Assembly: GCA_002339675.1 (NCBI GenBank)
Contig: DDKB01000015.1
Span: 122,793 to 186,792, forward strand
Source of the DNA: Stutzerimonas stutzeri
GTDB taxonomy: Bacteria > Pseudomonadota > Gammaproteobacteria > Pseudomonadales > Pseudomonadaceae
Direction: 5' to 3'
Length of the DNA: 64,000 bases
Below, in pieces: positions 8,116 through 20,969 of the stretch. The position numbers were made by a program, and so were the translations under genes. Within the stretch, counting starts at the first letter, position 1, and each line of letters opens with the position of its first letter. The notes under the pieces were generated by a model. It was not told where the DNA came from. It was given only the letters and a program-made list of their open reading frames with translations, and made no database searches.

Positions 8116-8129
8116 GCCACCGAGCATAT

Positions 8130-8141
8130 GACCGGTCGTCT
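8130..8141. promoter_or_regulatory. Putative TetR autoregulatory operator
   Basis: This is the second copy of GACCGGTCGTCT, 15 bp upstream of the tetR start. It is flanked by TAGGC, so on the coding strand it reads as GAC-N5-GTC (TAGAC-GACCG-GTCAT). Confidence 0.6.
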
Positions 8142-8225
8142 AGGCGCGACCAGCATCATCCACGCCGCTTATTGCGCCGCTACCCCGACAGCGATGAGGC
8201 TGGCGCCGGCACCGGCTGCGCGGGG

Positions 8226-8708
8226 TCAGTCGAGTGCCTGTTCGATGGCCTGGATCAGCGCCGGATCGTCCGGCGCCGTGCGGGGCGAAAAGCGCGCCAG
8301 CACCCGGCCGTCGCGGCCAACGAGGAATTTCTCGAAGTTCCAGCTGATGTCGCCGGGGAAATCCGCGCCCTCGCCCGCCAGCAACCGGTACAGCGGGTGG
8401 CGGTGCGGGCCATTGACCTCCAGCTTGCCGCTCATGGGAAAGCTGACGCCGTACTGTTGGCTGCAGAACTGCAGGATCTGCGCCTCGCTGCCCGGCTCCT
8501 GGGCGGCGAACTGGTTGCAGGGAACGCCCAGCACACCGAAGCCACGCCCCTGGTAACGCTCGTGCAACGCCTGCAACCCGGCGTACTGGGGCGTCAGGCC
8601 ACACTCGGACGCCACATTGACCACCAGCGTCAGCTGGTCTTTCAAGGGTGCAAGCGGCAACGCCTGACCGCTGATGTGGGTCAGGACCAGATCGTGGAAC
8701 GCACTCAT
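8226..8708 (-). CDS. Glutathione peroxidase family protein (thioredoxin-fold, Cys type)
   Basis: This 160-residue peroxidase has the complete family tetrad: the peroxidatic Cys in VNVASECGLTPQY, Gln in NQFAAQEPGS, and Trp-Asn in ISWNFEKFLVGRDG. The active-site residue is Cys, not selenocysteine. The sequence VPCNQF also contains a second Cys, although this is the common bacterial signature. It reduces hydroperoxides in the cytoplasm, and related bacterial enzymes often use thioredoxin in place of glutathione. The ATG at 8708 gives MSAFHDLVLTHISG. It lies after the slyD terminator, so it is probably transcribed separately. Confidence 0.88.
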   Translation of the reverse strand: MSAFHDLVLTHISGQALPLAPLKDQLTLVVNVASECGLTPQYAGLQALHERYQGRGFGVLGVPCNQFAAQEPGSEAQILQFCSQQYGVSFPMSGKLEVNGPHRHPLYRLLAGEGADFPGDISWNFEKFLVGRDGRVLARFSPRTAPDDPALIQAIEQALD

Positions 8709-8725
8709 CGCTGTTCTCCAGAGGG

Positions 8726-8757
8726 TAAAAAAGCGCTCCGGCAACCCGAAGCGCTTC
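8726..8757 (-). terminator. Rho-independent terminator of slyD
   Basis: Read leftward, AAGCGCTTC...GAGCGCTT forms a hairpin followed by a run of six or seven T. It lies between the slyD stop and the peroxidase start. Confidence 0.8.
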
Positions 8758-8813
8758 CATGATCCGGCCGCCTGTCCGAATCGATTGCCGCTGATGCCTC
8801 AGGCGTGAGGCTA

Positions 8814-9299
8814 TCAGTGGTGATGACCACCTTCGCCGTGAACGTGACCGTGGGCAATTTCCTCGTCGCTGGCATCCCGCACGTCGACGATCTTGACTTC
8901 GAAATTCAGACGCTGCCCGGCCAGCGGGTGGTTGCCGTCGACCACCACGTCGTCGCCTTCGACGTCACGGATGGTGACGATCTGCATGCCGCCGTCCGGA
9001 CCGGAGGCATGGAACTGCATGCCCACTTCCAGCTCGTCGACGCCTTCGAACATGGCGCGGTTCAGCGTGGCGACCAGCTCGGGGCTGTACTCGCCGTAGG
9101 CATCCTGCGGCTCGATGGCCACGGAGACTTCGTCACCGCCCTGCTTGCCTTCCAGCGCCTTTTCCAGACCGGCGATGATGTTGCCGGCACCGTGCAGGTA
9201 AACCAGCGGCGCGCCGCCGGCAGAGCTGTCAATCACTTCCCCGGCATCATTGGTGAGTGTGTAGTCGATTGACACAGCCTTGTTAGCGGCAATCTGCAT
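8814..9299 (-). CDS. slyD: FKBP-type peptidyl-prolyl isomerase SlyD
   Basis: This 161-residue SlyD-type prolyl isomerase and chaperone begins MQIAANKAVSIDYTLTNDAGEVIDSS, the FKBP N-terminal strand. It continues with LVYLHGAGNIIAGLEKALEGK (the active-site loop) and an insert-in-flap chaperone domain around residues 70-125 (PQDAYGEYSPELV, then NHPLAGQRLNFEVKIVDVR). The tail is His-rich (HGHVHGEGGHHH), consistent with the nickel/zinc-binding tail that lets SlyD serve hydrogenase metallocentre assembly in other bacteria. No hydrogenase genes are in the window. The start at ATG 9299 is favoured by the conserved first strand. Confidence 0.9.
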   Translation of the reverse strand: MQIAANKAVSIDYTLTNDAGEVIDSSAGGAPLVYLHGAGNIIAGLEKALEGKQGGDEVSVAIEPQDAYGEYSPELVATLNRAMFEGVDELEVGMQFHASGPDGGMQIVTIRDVEGDDVVVDGNHPLAGQRLNFEVKIVDVRDASDEEIAHGHVHGEGGHHH

Positions 9300-9537
9300 G
9301 ATGACGAAACCTTTGTTGGGGAATGTGAGCGAAAGTCTAACCGCGAGTGCCGCCGATTGCGAACCGGCCGCGGATAAACGGGATCGCTCCCGAGCTTGAC
9401 AAACCTTTGCAGGCCCTGCCTTCGATCGAAGCACCTACAACCTTTGGAGAGCATCGGCGCGCCGCACGCTGTGACAGAATCCGCGACGCAAGCTAAGCGG
9501 TCTAAATCAACAATTACTACGCACCCAAGGAGCACCG

Positions 9538-10725
9538 ATGTCGGCTCGAAACATCCTGGTGATTAACTGCGGCAGCTCGTCGATCAAATTCGCGCTGGTC
9601 AACGAGTCGCAAGCGACCTTCCCCTTGCAAGGCCTGGCCGAACGCCTCGGCAGCCCTGAAGCCGTGCTCCACTGGCAGCTGGGCGACGCCAAGCAGAGCC
9701 TGAACATCCCGGGTGCCGACCACCGTGCCGCGCTGGAGCAATTGCTGCCGCTGGCCCAAGACGCCGCGGGCGGCCAGCTCGACGGCATCGGCCACCGTGT
9801 GGTCCATGGCGGTGAGCATTTCACTGGCTCCAGCCGGATCGACGACGATGTGCTCAAGGCGATACGCGACAGCGCGCAGCTTGCCCCGCTGCACAATCCG
9901 GCCAACCTGGTCGGCATCGACGCCGCCATCGCGCTGTTCCCTGGCCTGCCGCAGGTCAGCGTGTTTGACACCGCCTTCCACCAGACCATGCCCGAGCGCG
10001 CCTATCGCTACGCGGTCCCGGAATTCCTCTACAAGGAACACAGCGTTCGCCGCTACGGCTTCCACGGCACCAGCCACCACTACGTCAGCAAGCGCGCCGC
10101 CGAGATGACCGGACTGCCGGTGGACGACAGCTGCTGGCTGACCGCCCACCTGGGCAACGGCTGCTCGACCTGCGCCGTGGTCAATGGCGAAAGCCGCGAC
10201 ACCAGCATGGGCCTGACCCCGCTCGAAGGCCTGGTGATGGGCACGCGCAGCGGCGACGTCGACCCTAACCTGCACAGCTACCTGCACCGCACCCTGGGCT
10301 GGAGCCTCGAGCAAATCGACCGCATGCTCAATCACGACAGCGGCCTGAAAGGGCTCTCCGGCCTGTCCAACGACCTGCGCACGCTGCAGGAAGCCCGCGC
10401 CGCCGGCCATGCCGGTGCCACCCTGGCCTTCGAAGTGTTCTGCTACCGCCTGGCCAAGTCGCTGGCGGGCATGGCCTGTGCTCTGCCGAAGCTCGACGGG
10501 CTGATTTTCACCGGCGGCATCGGCGAAAACTCCACCGCGGTGCGCAGCCGCACCCTGGAGCACCTGAAACTGTTCAACTTCGCCCTGGATGAAGAAGCCA
10601 GCGCGCGCTGCACCCGTGGCGTGGGTGGCGAGATCCAGGCGGCCGGCAGCCCGCGCGTGCTGGTCGTGCCGACCAACGAAGAACGCCAGATCGCGCTCGA
10701 CACCCTGGCATTGCTCGACGCCTGA
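9538..10725 (+). CDS. ackA: Acetate kinase AckA
   Basis: This 395-residue acetate kinase interconverts acetate plus ATP and acetyl phosphate plus ADP. All ASKHA landmarks are visible: NCGSSSIKF at the N-terminus (phosphate 1), HRVVHGGEHF, SVFDTAFHQTMP with the catalytic Asp, YGFHGTSHHYVS, TAHLGNGCS, MGLTPLEGLVMGTRSGDVDP, and FTGGIGENS (adenosine region). The length equals that of typical enzymes. An AAGGAGCACCG binding site precedes ATG 9538. pta follows in the same direction after 99 bp, so the pair form the acetate switch operon, interrupted by a hairpin. Confidence 0.96.
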   Translation: MSARNILVINCGSSSIKFALVNESQATFPLQGLAERLGSPEAVLHWQLGDAKQSLNIPGADHRAALEQLLPLAQDAAGGQLDGIGHRVVHGGEHFTGSSRIDDDVLKAIRDSAQLAPLHNPANLVGIDAAIALFPGLPQVSVFDTAFHQTMPERAYRYAVPEFLYKEHSVRRYGFHGTSHHYVSKRAAEMTGLPVDDSCWLTAHLGNGCSTCAVVNGESRDTSMGLTPLEGLVMGTRSGDVDPNLHSYLHRTLGWSLEQIDRMLNHDSGLKGLSGLSNDLRTLQEARAAGHAGATLAFEVFCYRLAKSLAGMACALPKLDGLIFTGGIGENSTAVRSRTLEHLKLFNFALDEEASARCTRGVGGEIQAAGSPRVLVVPTNEERQIALDTLALLDA

Positions 10726-10754
10726 TCGCGCGCCAGCAGCCAGACGCACTGCAC

Positions 10755-10787
10755 GAACCCGACGACCGCTACCGGCGTCGGGTTTCG
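10755..10787 (+). terminator. Hairpin between ackA and pta
   Basis: CGAACCCGACG and CGTCGGGTTTCG form a strong stem of about 11 bp with a short loop, followed by a weak T-rich tail. It could be a partial terminator, an attenuator or an mRNA-stabilising structure between the two operon genes. Confidence 0.6.
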
Positions 10788-10824
10788 TTCACTGGGCATC
10801 CCCTTCGCTCGACAGGAGATCATC

Positions 10825-12921
10825 ATGCATACCCTATTCCTCGCCCCCTGCGGTTTTGGCGGCGGCCTCAATTCCATCAGCCTCGGCCTGATCCGCGCCC
10901 TCGAGCGTGCCGGCCTGAAGGTCGGTTTCTTCAAGCCCATCGCCCAGCCCTTCCCCCTCGACCAGGGCCAGGAACGCTCCTGCGTGCTCGTCGAGCGCAC
11001 CCTGAACATCCGCTCGCCCGAACCGCTGGCGCTGGAACAGGTGGAGCGTCAGCTGGCCGATGGCGAACTGGACCTGCTGCTCGAGGATGTGGTCAGCCGC
11101 TACCAGGAAGTCGCCGCGGGCAAGGACGTGGTGATCGTCGAAGGCATGGTGCCGACGCGTGAGTTCAACCACACCTCGCGCATCAACACCCACCTGGCCA
11201 AGAGCCTCGACGCGGAAGTGATCCTGATCGCGGCCCAGGGCAGTGACACCCTCAAGCGGCTGGCCGAACGCATCGAGATCCAGGCGCAGCTGTTCGGCGG
11301 CGCCAGGGACCCGAAAGTGCTGGGTCTGATCCTCAACAAGGTCAAGAGCGAAGACGGCGTGCCCGCCTTCGTCGAGCGTCTCAAGCAGCAATTGCCGCTG
11401 CTGGGCAGCAGCGATTTCCAGCTGCTCGGCGCGATTCCCTTCGCCGAACAGCTCAACGCGCTGCGTACCCGCGACATCGCCGATCTGCTCGGCGCGACCG
11501 TCCTGCACGCCGGCGAAGCCGAGCAGCGCCGGGTTGGCAAGATCGTGCTCTGCGCCCGCGCCGTGCCGAACACCGTACAGCTGCTGCAGCCGGGCGTGCT
11601 GGTGGTCACTCCGGGGGATCGCGATGACATCATCCTGGCCGCGAGCCTGGCCTCGCTCAACGGCGTCGAGCTGGCCGGCCTGCTGCTGTGCAGCGACTTC
11701 GCCCCCGACCCGCGCATCCTCGAGCTGTGCAAGGCAGCGCTGGACCGCGGCCTGCCGGTGATGACCGTGCAGACCGGCTCGTACGACACCGCCACCAACC
11801 TGTTCGGCCTGAACAAGGAAACCCCGGCCGATGACATCGAGCGTGCCGCCCAGGTAACCGATTTCATCGCCCAGCACCTGCAGCCCGAACTCCTGCATAC
11901 CCGCCTCAGCGCACCGCGCAGCGAGCTGCGCCTGTCGCCGCCGGCGTTCCGCTACCAGTTGGTCAAGCGTGCCCAGCAGGCGAACAAGCGCATCGTGCTG
12001 CCCGAAGGCAACGAGCCGCGGACCATCCGTGCCGCGGCGATCTGCCAGGAGCGCGGCATCGCCCGCTGCGTGCTGCTGGCCAAGCCCGAAGAGGTCCAGG
12101 CCGTGGCGCGCGAACAGGGCATCAACCTGCCCGCCAGCCTGGAGATCCTCGATCCAGAGCTGATCATCAACCACTACGTCGAGCCCATGTGCGAGATGCG
12201 CAAGGCCAAGGGCCTAACCCCGGACGACGCCCGCGAGCAGCTCAAGGACACCGTGGTGCTCGGCACCATGATGCTCGCCCTCGACGAGGTCGACGGCCTG
12301 GTGTCCGGTGCGGTGCACACCACCGCCAACACCATTCGCCCGGCGCTGCAGCTGATCAAGACCGCGCCCGGCTACAGCCTGGTTTCCTCGGTGTTCTTCA
12401 TGCTTCTGCCAGACCAGGTACTGGTCTACGGAGACTGCGCGGTGAACCCCAACCCGACCGCCACCGAGCTGGCCGAGATCGCGCTGCAGAGCGCCGAATC
12501 CGCGGTCGCACTGGGCGTCACCCCGCGGGTCGCGATGATCAGCTACTCCACCGGCACCTCGGGCAGCGGCGCCGAAGTGGAAAAAGTTGCCGAAGCCACC
12601 CGTATCGCCCAGGAACGTGCACCGCAGCTGCCCATCGACGGCCCGCTGCAGTACGACGCGGCGTCGGTCGCGAGCGTCGGCAAGCAGAAGGCGCCGAACA
12701 GTCTGGTGGCCGGCCAGGCGACGGTGTTCATCTTCCCGGACCTGAACACCGGCAACACCACTTACAAGGCGGTCCAGCGCAGCGCCAACGTGATCAGCGT
12801 CGGCCCGATGCTGCAAGGCTTGCGTAAGCCGGTCAACGACCTGTCCCGTGGGGCGCTGGTGGACGACATCGTATTCACCATTGCCCTGACAGCGTTGCAG
12901 GCGGACAGCAAGAAGGACTGA
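10825..12921 (+). CDS. pta: Phosphate acetyltransferase Pta
   Basis: This 698-residue long-type phosphate acetyltransferase exchanges acetyl-CoA and acetyl phosphate. The N-terminal third (residues 1-200) is the BioD-like P-loop regulatory domain, with a degenerate nucleotide loop APCGFGGGLNSISLG. A DRTGG domain follows (about 215-330), then the catalytic PTA/PTB domain (about 375-690; KRIVLPEGNEPRT at its start, SYSTGTSGSGAEVEKV and LVAGQATVFIFPDLNTGN near the end). It is encoded immediately downstream of ackA and likely shares its transcript in part. A GACAGGAGATCATC binding site precedes ATG 10825. Confidence 0.96.
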   Translation: MHTLFLAPCGFGGGLNSISLGLIRALERAGLKVGFFKPIAQPFPLDQGQERSCVLVERTLNIRSPEPLALEQVERQLADGELDLLLEDVVSRYQEVAAGKDVVIVEGMVPTREFNHTSRINTHLAKSLDAEVILIAAQGSDTLKRLAERIEIQAQLFGGARDPKVLGLILNKVKSEDGVPAFVERLKQQLPLLGSSDFQLLGAIPFAEQLNALRTRDIADLLGATVLHAGEAEQRRVGKIVLCARAVPNTVQLLQPGVLVVTPGDRDDIILAASLASLNGVELAGLLLCSDFAPDPRILELCKAALDRGLPVMTVQTGSYDTATNLFGLNKETPADDIERAAQVTDFIAQHLQPELLHTRLSAPRSELRLSPPAFRYQLVKRAQQANKRIVLPEGNEPRTIRAAAICQERGIARCVLLAKPEEVQAVAREQGINLPASLEILDPELIINHYVEPMCEMRKAKGLTPDDAREQLKDTVVLGTMMLALDEVDGLVSGAVHTTANTIRPALQLIKTAPGYSLVSSVFFMLLPDQVLVYGDCAVNPNPTATELAEIALQSAESAVALGVTPRVAMISYSTGTSGSGAEVEKVAEATRIAQERAPQLPIDGPLQYDAASVASVGKQKAPNSLVAGQATVFIFPDLNTGNTTYKAVQRSANVISVGPMLQGLRKPVNDLSRGALVDDIVFTIALTALQADSKKD

Positions 12922-12942
12922 CCGGGCACGACCTGGGGCCGA

Positions 12943-12973
12943 GGCTTCAGGCTTCAGGCTTCAGGCTTCAGGC
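12943..12973. repeat. Tandem 7-bp repeat (GGCTTCA)x4
   Basis: Four exact head-to-tail copies of GGCTTCA plus GGC lie 22 bp after the pta stop. They fall in the non-coding gap before the acyltransferase gene and do not interrupt a frame. Confidence 0.95.
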
Positions 12974-13054
12974 ATTAGACTGGCGCCTTTTGCGCGCGGC
13001 GCGGACCCGGCTCAGGGTCCGCGCCCGGCGCCTGATCGCCAGACGAGCCACACG

Positions 13055-13966
13055 ATGCTGACTTTTCTCCCCGCCCCGCTTCGCGGTGTCCTCGCCGGCC
13101 TGACGCTGGCGCTCAATACCCTGTTCTGGTGTTGGCCCCTGTTCGCCCTGTCGCTGCTTAAGCTGGCACTGCCGGTGCCGGCGATCCAGCGCGCACTGCG
13201 CTTCGGTATGCACTGGATCGCCGAGTCCTGGATGGCGGTCAACAGCTTCTGGATGGACCAGGTGCGGCCGATCGAATGGGACGTGCAGGGCCTGGACAAG
13301 GTCGACATGCGCCACTCTTACCTGGTCACCAGCAATCATCAAAGCTGGGCCGACATTCTGGTGTTGCAATACCAACTGAGTCGGCGCATGCCGATCCTCA
13401 AGTTCTTCCTCAAGCAGGAGCTGATCTGGGTGCCGGTCATCGGCCTGTGCTGGTGGGCGCTGGAGTTTCCGTTCATGAAGCGATTCAGCAAGGAGTACCT
13501 TGCCAAACACCCGGAAAAGCGCGGCGAAGACCTGGCCACCACTCGCAAGGCATGCCAGCGCTACCGGACCAACCCAGTCTCGGTATTCAATTTTCTTGAA
13601 GGCACGCGATTTACCGACGATAAGCACATCGAACAGGGCACGCCCTACCGCTACCTGCTGCGACCCAGGGCGGGCGGTATCGCCTTCGTGATCGATGCCA
13701 TGGGTGAGCAGTTGACCTCGCTGATCAACGTCACCCTGCACTACCCGGACGGCAATCCTAGCTTCTGGGATCTGCTGTGCGGCCGCCTCGGGCGCGTCGT
13801 GATGCGCCTTGAAACCCAGCCGATCCCGGAAGAGTTCCTGCACCGTAACTACGATCAGGACGAAGCCTACCGGCTGCTCTTCCAGGAGTGGGTCAACGCG
13901 CTGTGGAGTGACAAGGACGCGCTACTCGAACGATTGCACCGCCAATTCCCGCCGCGCCCGCACTAG
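13055..13966 (+). CDS. Inner-membrane lysophospholipid acyltransferase (YihG/PlsC-like)
   Basis: This 303-residue LPLAT-superfamily protein has an N-terminal hydrophobic stretch (residues 8-40) and the catalytic HX4D motif in SNHQSWAD (His95, Asp100). Block 3 follows as FNFLEGTRFT, where EGTR binds the phosphate of the acceptor. Together these match the YihG/YihG-like acyltransferases that use acyl-CoA or acyl-ACP to esterify lysophosphatidic acid or related lipids. The ATG at 13055 is preceded by a weak site (CGAGCCACACG). It converges with the GGDEF-EAL gene only 23 bp downstream. Confidence 0.83.
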   Translation: MLTFLPAPLRGVLAGLTLALNTLFWCWPLFALSLLKLALPVPAIQRALRFGMHWIAESWMAVNSFWMDQVRPIEWDVQGLDKVDMRHSYLVTSNHQSWADILVLQYQLSRRMPILKFFLKQELIWVPVIGLCWWALEFPFMKRFSKEYLAKHPEKRGEDLATTRKACQRYRTNPVSVFNFLEGTRFTDDKHIEQGTPYRYLLRPRAGGIAFVIDAMGEQLTSLINVTLHYPDGNPSFWDLLCGRLGRVVMRLETQPIPEEFLHRNYDQDEAYRLLFQEWVNALWSDKDALLERLHRQFPPRPH

Positions 13967-13989
13967 ACGTGATCGCAAGGGCAGCCTGT

Positions 13990-16128
13990 CTACGGCTCGC
14001 AAGAGCTCAAGGCCTGCCAGTCGATGGAGCGGGGAAACGCCAGGGCATCCTCCACGCTCAGGCCCGGCGCGACCAGGAAGCCCTGCATCACCTGGCAATC
14101 GTGCGCTACCAGCCAGTCGCGCTGAGCCAGGGTCTCGACGCCCTCGGCGATCACTTCGAGCCCCAGGTTGCGACCTAGGTCGATGATGGTGCTGACCACC
14201 GCCGCGTCGCGTGGCGAATCGAGCATGTTGGCAATGAACAGGCGATCGATCTTCAGCGTGTCCAAATCAAAATGCCGTAGATACGCCAATGACGAATACC
14301 CGGTCCCGAAGTCGTCCACCGCAACCCGAACCCCCAGCTCACGCAGCTGACGCAGCTTGTCGCAGCTCTGCTCGAGATCCTGCATCAGCGCCCCTTCGGT
14401 GACCTCCAGCTCCAGCTGGCGGGGATCGAGCTGGTATTCGTCGAGCAATCGGCGCAACTCGTCGATGAGTCCGGCCCGGCCAAATTGCACGGGACTGACG
14501 TTGAAACTCAGCACCAGCTTGTCACCGAACCGTTCCCGCCAGTCACGGCACTGGGCCAGACCTTCGCGCAGGGCCCATTCGCCGACGCGGTCGATCAGCC
14601 GCGTTTCCTCCAGCAGGGGGATGAACACATTGGGCTCGACCACGCCACGGCCGGCATAATCCCAGCGCAGCAAGGCTTCGAACCCGCGCAGCTCGCCGGT
14701 TTCCAGCACCACCTGCGGCTGATACGCCAGCGCAAAACCATTGCGCTCGATGGTGCTGCGCAGGTTTTCCTCCATCATCAGGCGCGCGTGGGCGCGGCCG
14801 TTCATCTCGCTGGAGAAGAAGCGGTATTGCTGACGCCCGTTGCGCTTGGCCTCGTACATGGCCATGTCGGCCGAGCGCAGCAACTCCTCGACGCTCATGC
14901 CGCAGTCGGGGAAGTGCGCAATGCCGATGCTCGCCCCGAGGGTCACGTCGGTCCCGTCAATGGTATGCCGCACCGAGATCAGCTCAATGAGCTTTTCGGC
15001 CACCTTGGCAGCATCTTCCGGGTGATCGAGCGAGTCGAGCAGCGCGGTGAATTCATCACCGCCCATGCGCGCAATGATGTCGTAGGGGCGCATGCACGCC
15101 TCCAGCACCCGCGCCACGCGGCAGAGGATCTCGTCGCCAGCGTCGTGCCCCAGCGAATCGTTGATGCGCTTGAAACCGTCCAGGTCGATATACAGCACTG
15201 CCATGCGCTTGCCGTTACGGTCGACCCGCGCCAGCGCCGAATCCAGCGCCTGGTGGAAGCCTCGACGGTTGAGCAGGCCGGTCAGCGAATCGGTCACCGC
15301 CTGGGTTTCGAGCTGCGTGTGCAGGCTGCGCACCACCGACATGTCGAGGGCGATCACCACCATCGACCGCTGCTGGCGCGGCAGCGGCGATGACGAGAGC
15401 GCCACCGGCAGGGTGCCGCCGCTGGCCGTGTACAGCTGCGCCTCGTGCAACCGGTAGGTCGCCCCGCTGCGCCAGTGCTTGTAGAACTCGGTCTCGCGCC
15501 AGGCCTCGGGCACCTGCGGCGAGGCAAGGTGGCGCACCAGCGTGGTGCCCTGTAGCGCCTCGACGCTGGTATGCAGCATCTGCGCGATGGCCGGGTTGGC
15601 GAAGTTGATATAGCCGTCCTCACCCACCACCAGGATGCCTTCGGCGGCGTTGTTCAGCACCGAGGCATTGAATGCGCGGGCACTGTCCAGTTGCTGGGTG
15701 AGCAGTTGCAGGTCGCGGCGATTGTGTTCATGGCTCAGCAGGGTGTTGATCTTGTGCTTGAGCACCTGCGGATCGAAGGGCTTGAGGATGAAATCGACCG
15801 CGCCCGTGGCATAGCCGCGCAGCACCGATTCGCGGGTGTGGGCAATGGCCGAGACGAAGATGATCGGCGTGTAGCGGGTATGCGGGTTGCCGCGCATCAG
15901 GCGGGCCACCTCGAAACCGTCCATGCCGGGCATCTGCACATCCAGCAACACCAGCTCCACGTCCAGTTCCAGCAGGGCCTGCAGGGCCGCCTCCCCGGAA
16001 TTGACCGAGTGGACCTGCCAGTCGCCGTCGCCCAGCAGGGCCTCCATGGCGACCAGGTTGGCCTCGCGATCATCGACCACGAGCAGGGTGCGGGTGCGCG
16101 GCTGAGCCTTGGTCTGTGGCCGTCCCAT
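13990..16128 (-). CDS. Response regulator REC-PAS-GGDEF-EAL (c-di-GMP turnover)
   Basis: This 712-residue protein has four domains in order: receiver (about 13-130; Asp63 in LLDVQMPGMDG, Lys in LKPF), PAS (about 150-265), GGDEF (about 278-435) and EAL (about 455-700). The GGDEF site is intact (MGGDEF, 356-360), with an RxxD inhibitory site five residues upstream (347-350). The EAL site is also intact (FEALLRW 483-489, plus DDFGTGYSSL and the EGVET loop), so both synthesis and hydrolysis of c-di-GMP are possible. It is encoded 93 bp downstream of the hybrid kinase, its likely phosphodonor. The last receiver domains of that kinase may compete for or relay the phosphate. Confidence 0.9.
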   Translation of the reverse strand: MGRPQTKAQPRTRTLLVVDDREANLVAMEALLGDGDWQVHSVNSGEAALQALLELDVELVLLDVQMPGMDGFEVARLMRGNPHTRYTPIIFVSAIAHTRESVLRGYATGAVDFILKPFDPQVLKHKINTLLSHEHNRRDLQLLTQQLDSARAFNASVLNNAAEGILVVGEDGYINFANPAIAQMLHTSVEALQGTTLVRHLASPQVPEAWRETEFYKHWRSGATYRLHEAQLYTASGGTLPVALSSSPLPRQQRSMVVIALDMSVVRSLHTQLETQAVTDSLTGLLNRRGFHQALDSALARVDRNGKRMAVLYIDLDGFKRINDSLGHDAGDEILCRVARVLEACMRPYDIIARMGGDEFTALLDSLDHPEDAAKVAEKLIELISVRHTIDGTDVTLGASIGIAHFPDCGMSVEELLRSADMAMYEAKRNGRQQYRFFSSEMNGRAHARLMMEENLRSTIERNGFALAYQPQVVLETGELRGFEALLRWDYAGRGVVEPNVFIPLLEETRLIDRVGEWALREGLAQCRDWRERFGDKLVLSFNVSPVQFGRAGLIDELRRLLDEYQLDPRQLELEVTEGALMQDLEQSCDKLRQLRELGVRVAVDDFGTGYSSLAYLRHFDLDTLKIDRLFIANMLDSPRDAAVVSTIIDLGRNLGLEVIAEGVETLAQRDWLVAHDCQVMQGFLVAPGLSVEDALAFPRSIDWQALSSCEP

Positions 16129-16221
16129 CAGCCCGCTCCCCGGCCCGGCGAGCAGCTTAATCCGACTTCGACGACGTCAGGGACGTCCGTCCGGCTTGAA
16201 CGATGCGTCACATACTTCTCC

Positions 16222-19926
<3,705 letters not shown>

Positions 19927-20078
19927 TCGACCTCCTCAGTGCCACATCATGGCTCGCTGTCACGAGCTTCAGATCAGCGGATCGGCTGGAGGTTCCGTCA
20001 GTCGTTGAGAATGTTATTTAACTGGCGCCACTCGAATGACGCAGCAGGCACAGTGGTGCCCGCCGCGCCCTGACAAGG

Positions 20079-20741
20079 TCACAGTGGCCGCAGGTTGATC
20101 TCGACGCGACGGTTCTGCGCGCGCCCGGCGGAGGTGGCGTTGCTGGCGATCGGCTGGCTGGAACCAGCACCGAACGAGGAGATGCGCGACGCTGGCACGC
20201 CATTGCCTTCCAGATAGGCGGCCACACTGCGGGCGCGGCGGTTGGACAGGTCCTGGTTGAGCTGCTGCGAACCGGTGCTGTCAGTGTGGCCGACGATATC
20301 GATGCCGTTCTTGTTGAACTCCTTGAACACCTGCACCAGGGAGTTCAGCGTCGGGTAGAAGCTGCTGGAAATGTCCGCCGAGTTACTGGCGAAGGTGATG
20401 TTGCCCGGCATGACCAGGGTGAGATTGTCGCCCTCGCGCTGGACCTGCACGCCGGTGCCCTGCAGCGTCTGACGCAGCTTGGCTTCCTGGGTATCGACAT
20501 AGTAGCCGTAGCCGCCGCCCGCGGCACCACCGACGGCCGCGCCGATCAGGGCGCCCTTGGCCCGATCCTTCTTGCTCGACGTCGCGGCACCGATGACCGC
20601 GCCGCTAACCGCGCCGATACCCCCGTAGATGCCCGCCTTGCCTGCCTCACGCTCACCGGTGTAAGGGTTGTTGGTGCAGCCGGCCAGAAGGGCGAGCGTG
20701 GCAGCGAGAGCGGTGAGGGTGCTAGAACTAGATGTCTTCAT
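20079..20741 (-). CDS. OmpA-family outer-membrane lipoprotein (YiaD-like)
   Basis: This 220-residue lipoprotein has a signal peptide ending in the lipobox LLAGC (Cys22), then a glycine-zipper segment (about 38-80, GIYGGIGAVSGAVIGAA and GAAVGGAAGGGYGYY). A C-terminal OmpA domain (about 108-220) contains VGHTDSTGSQQLNQDLSNRRARSVAAYL, the peptidoglycan-binding signature with Asp and Arg. It likely tethers the outer membrane to the cell wall. It resembles E. coli YiaD in architecture and length. It is monocistronic: the upstream region faces the hybrid kinase gene. Confidence 0.9.
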   Translation of the reverse strand: MKTSSSSTLTALAATLALLAGCTNNPYTGEREAGKAGIYGGIGAVSGAVIGAATSSKKDRAKGALIGAAVGGAAGGGYGYYVDTQEAKLRQTLQGTGVQVQREGDNLTLVMPGNITFASNSADISSSFYPTLNSLVQVFKEFNKNGIDIVGHTDSTGSQQLNQDLSNRRARSVAAYLEGNGVPASRISSFGAGSSQPIASNATSAGRAQNRRVEINLRPL

Positions 20742-20969
20742 GGGTTACTTCCTTCGTCTGCGGGATGCCAGCCGGACAATTGCCGTTGCCGACTGGAATT
20801 CGGCCGCTAGGTTACCACTCGCCCGGCCGCGGTACCGGAACCGGCACGCGCCGAGCGATGGTCCTGTCGGCAAGTCACCGCGGTCCACTCCATTCGGGAC
20901 GCGGCCCGGGCGGATTCCATGACCGGCCCGGCGATGGCGCGCGCCGCGGGCCTGGACAGGAAGCGCCCC

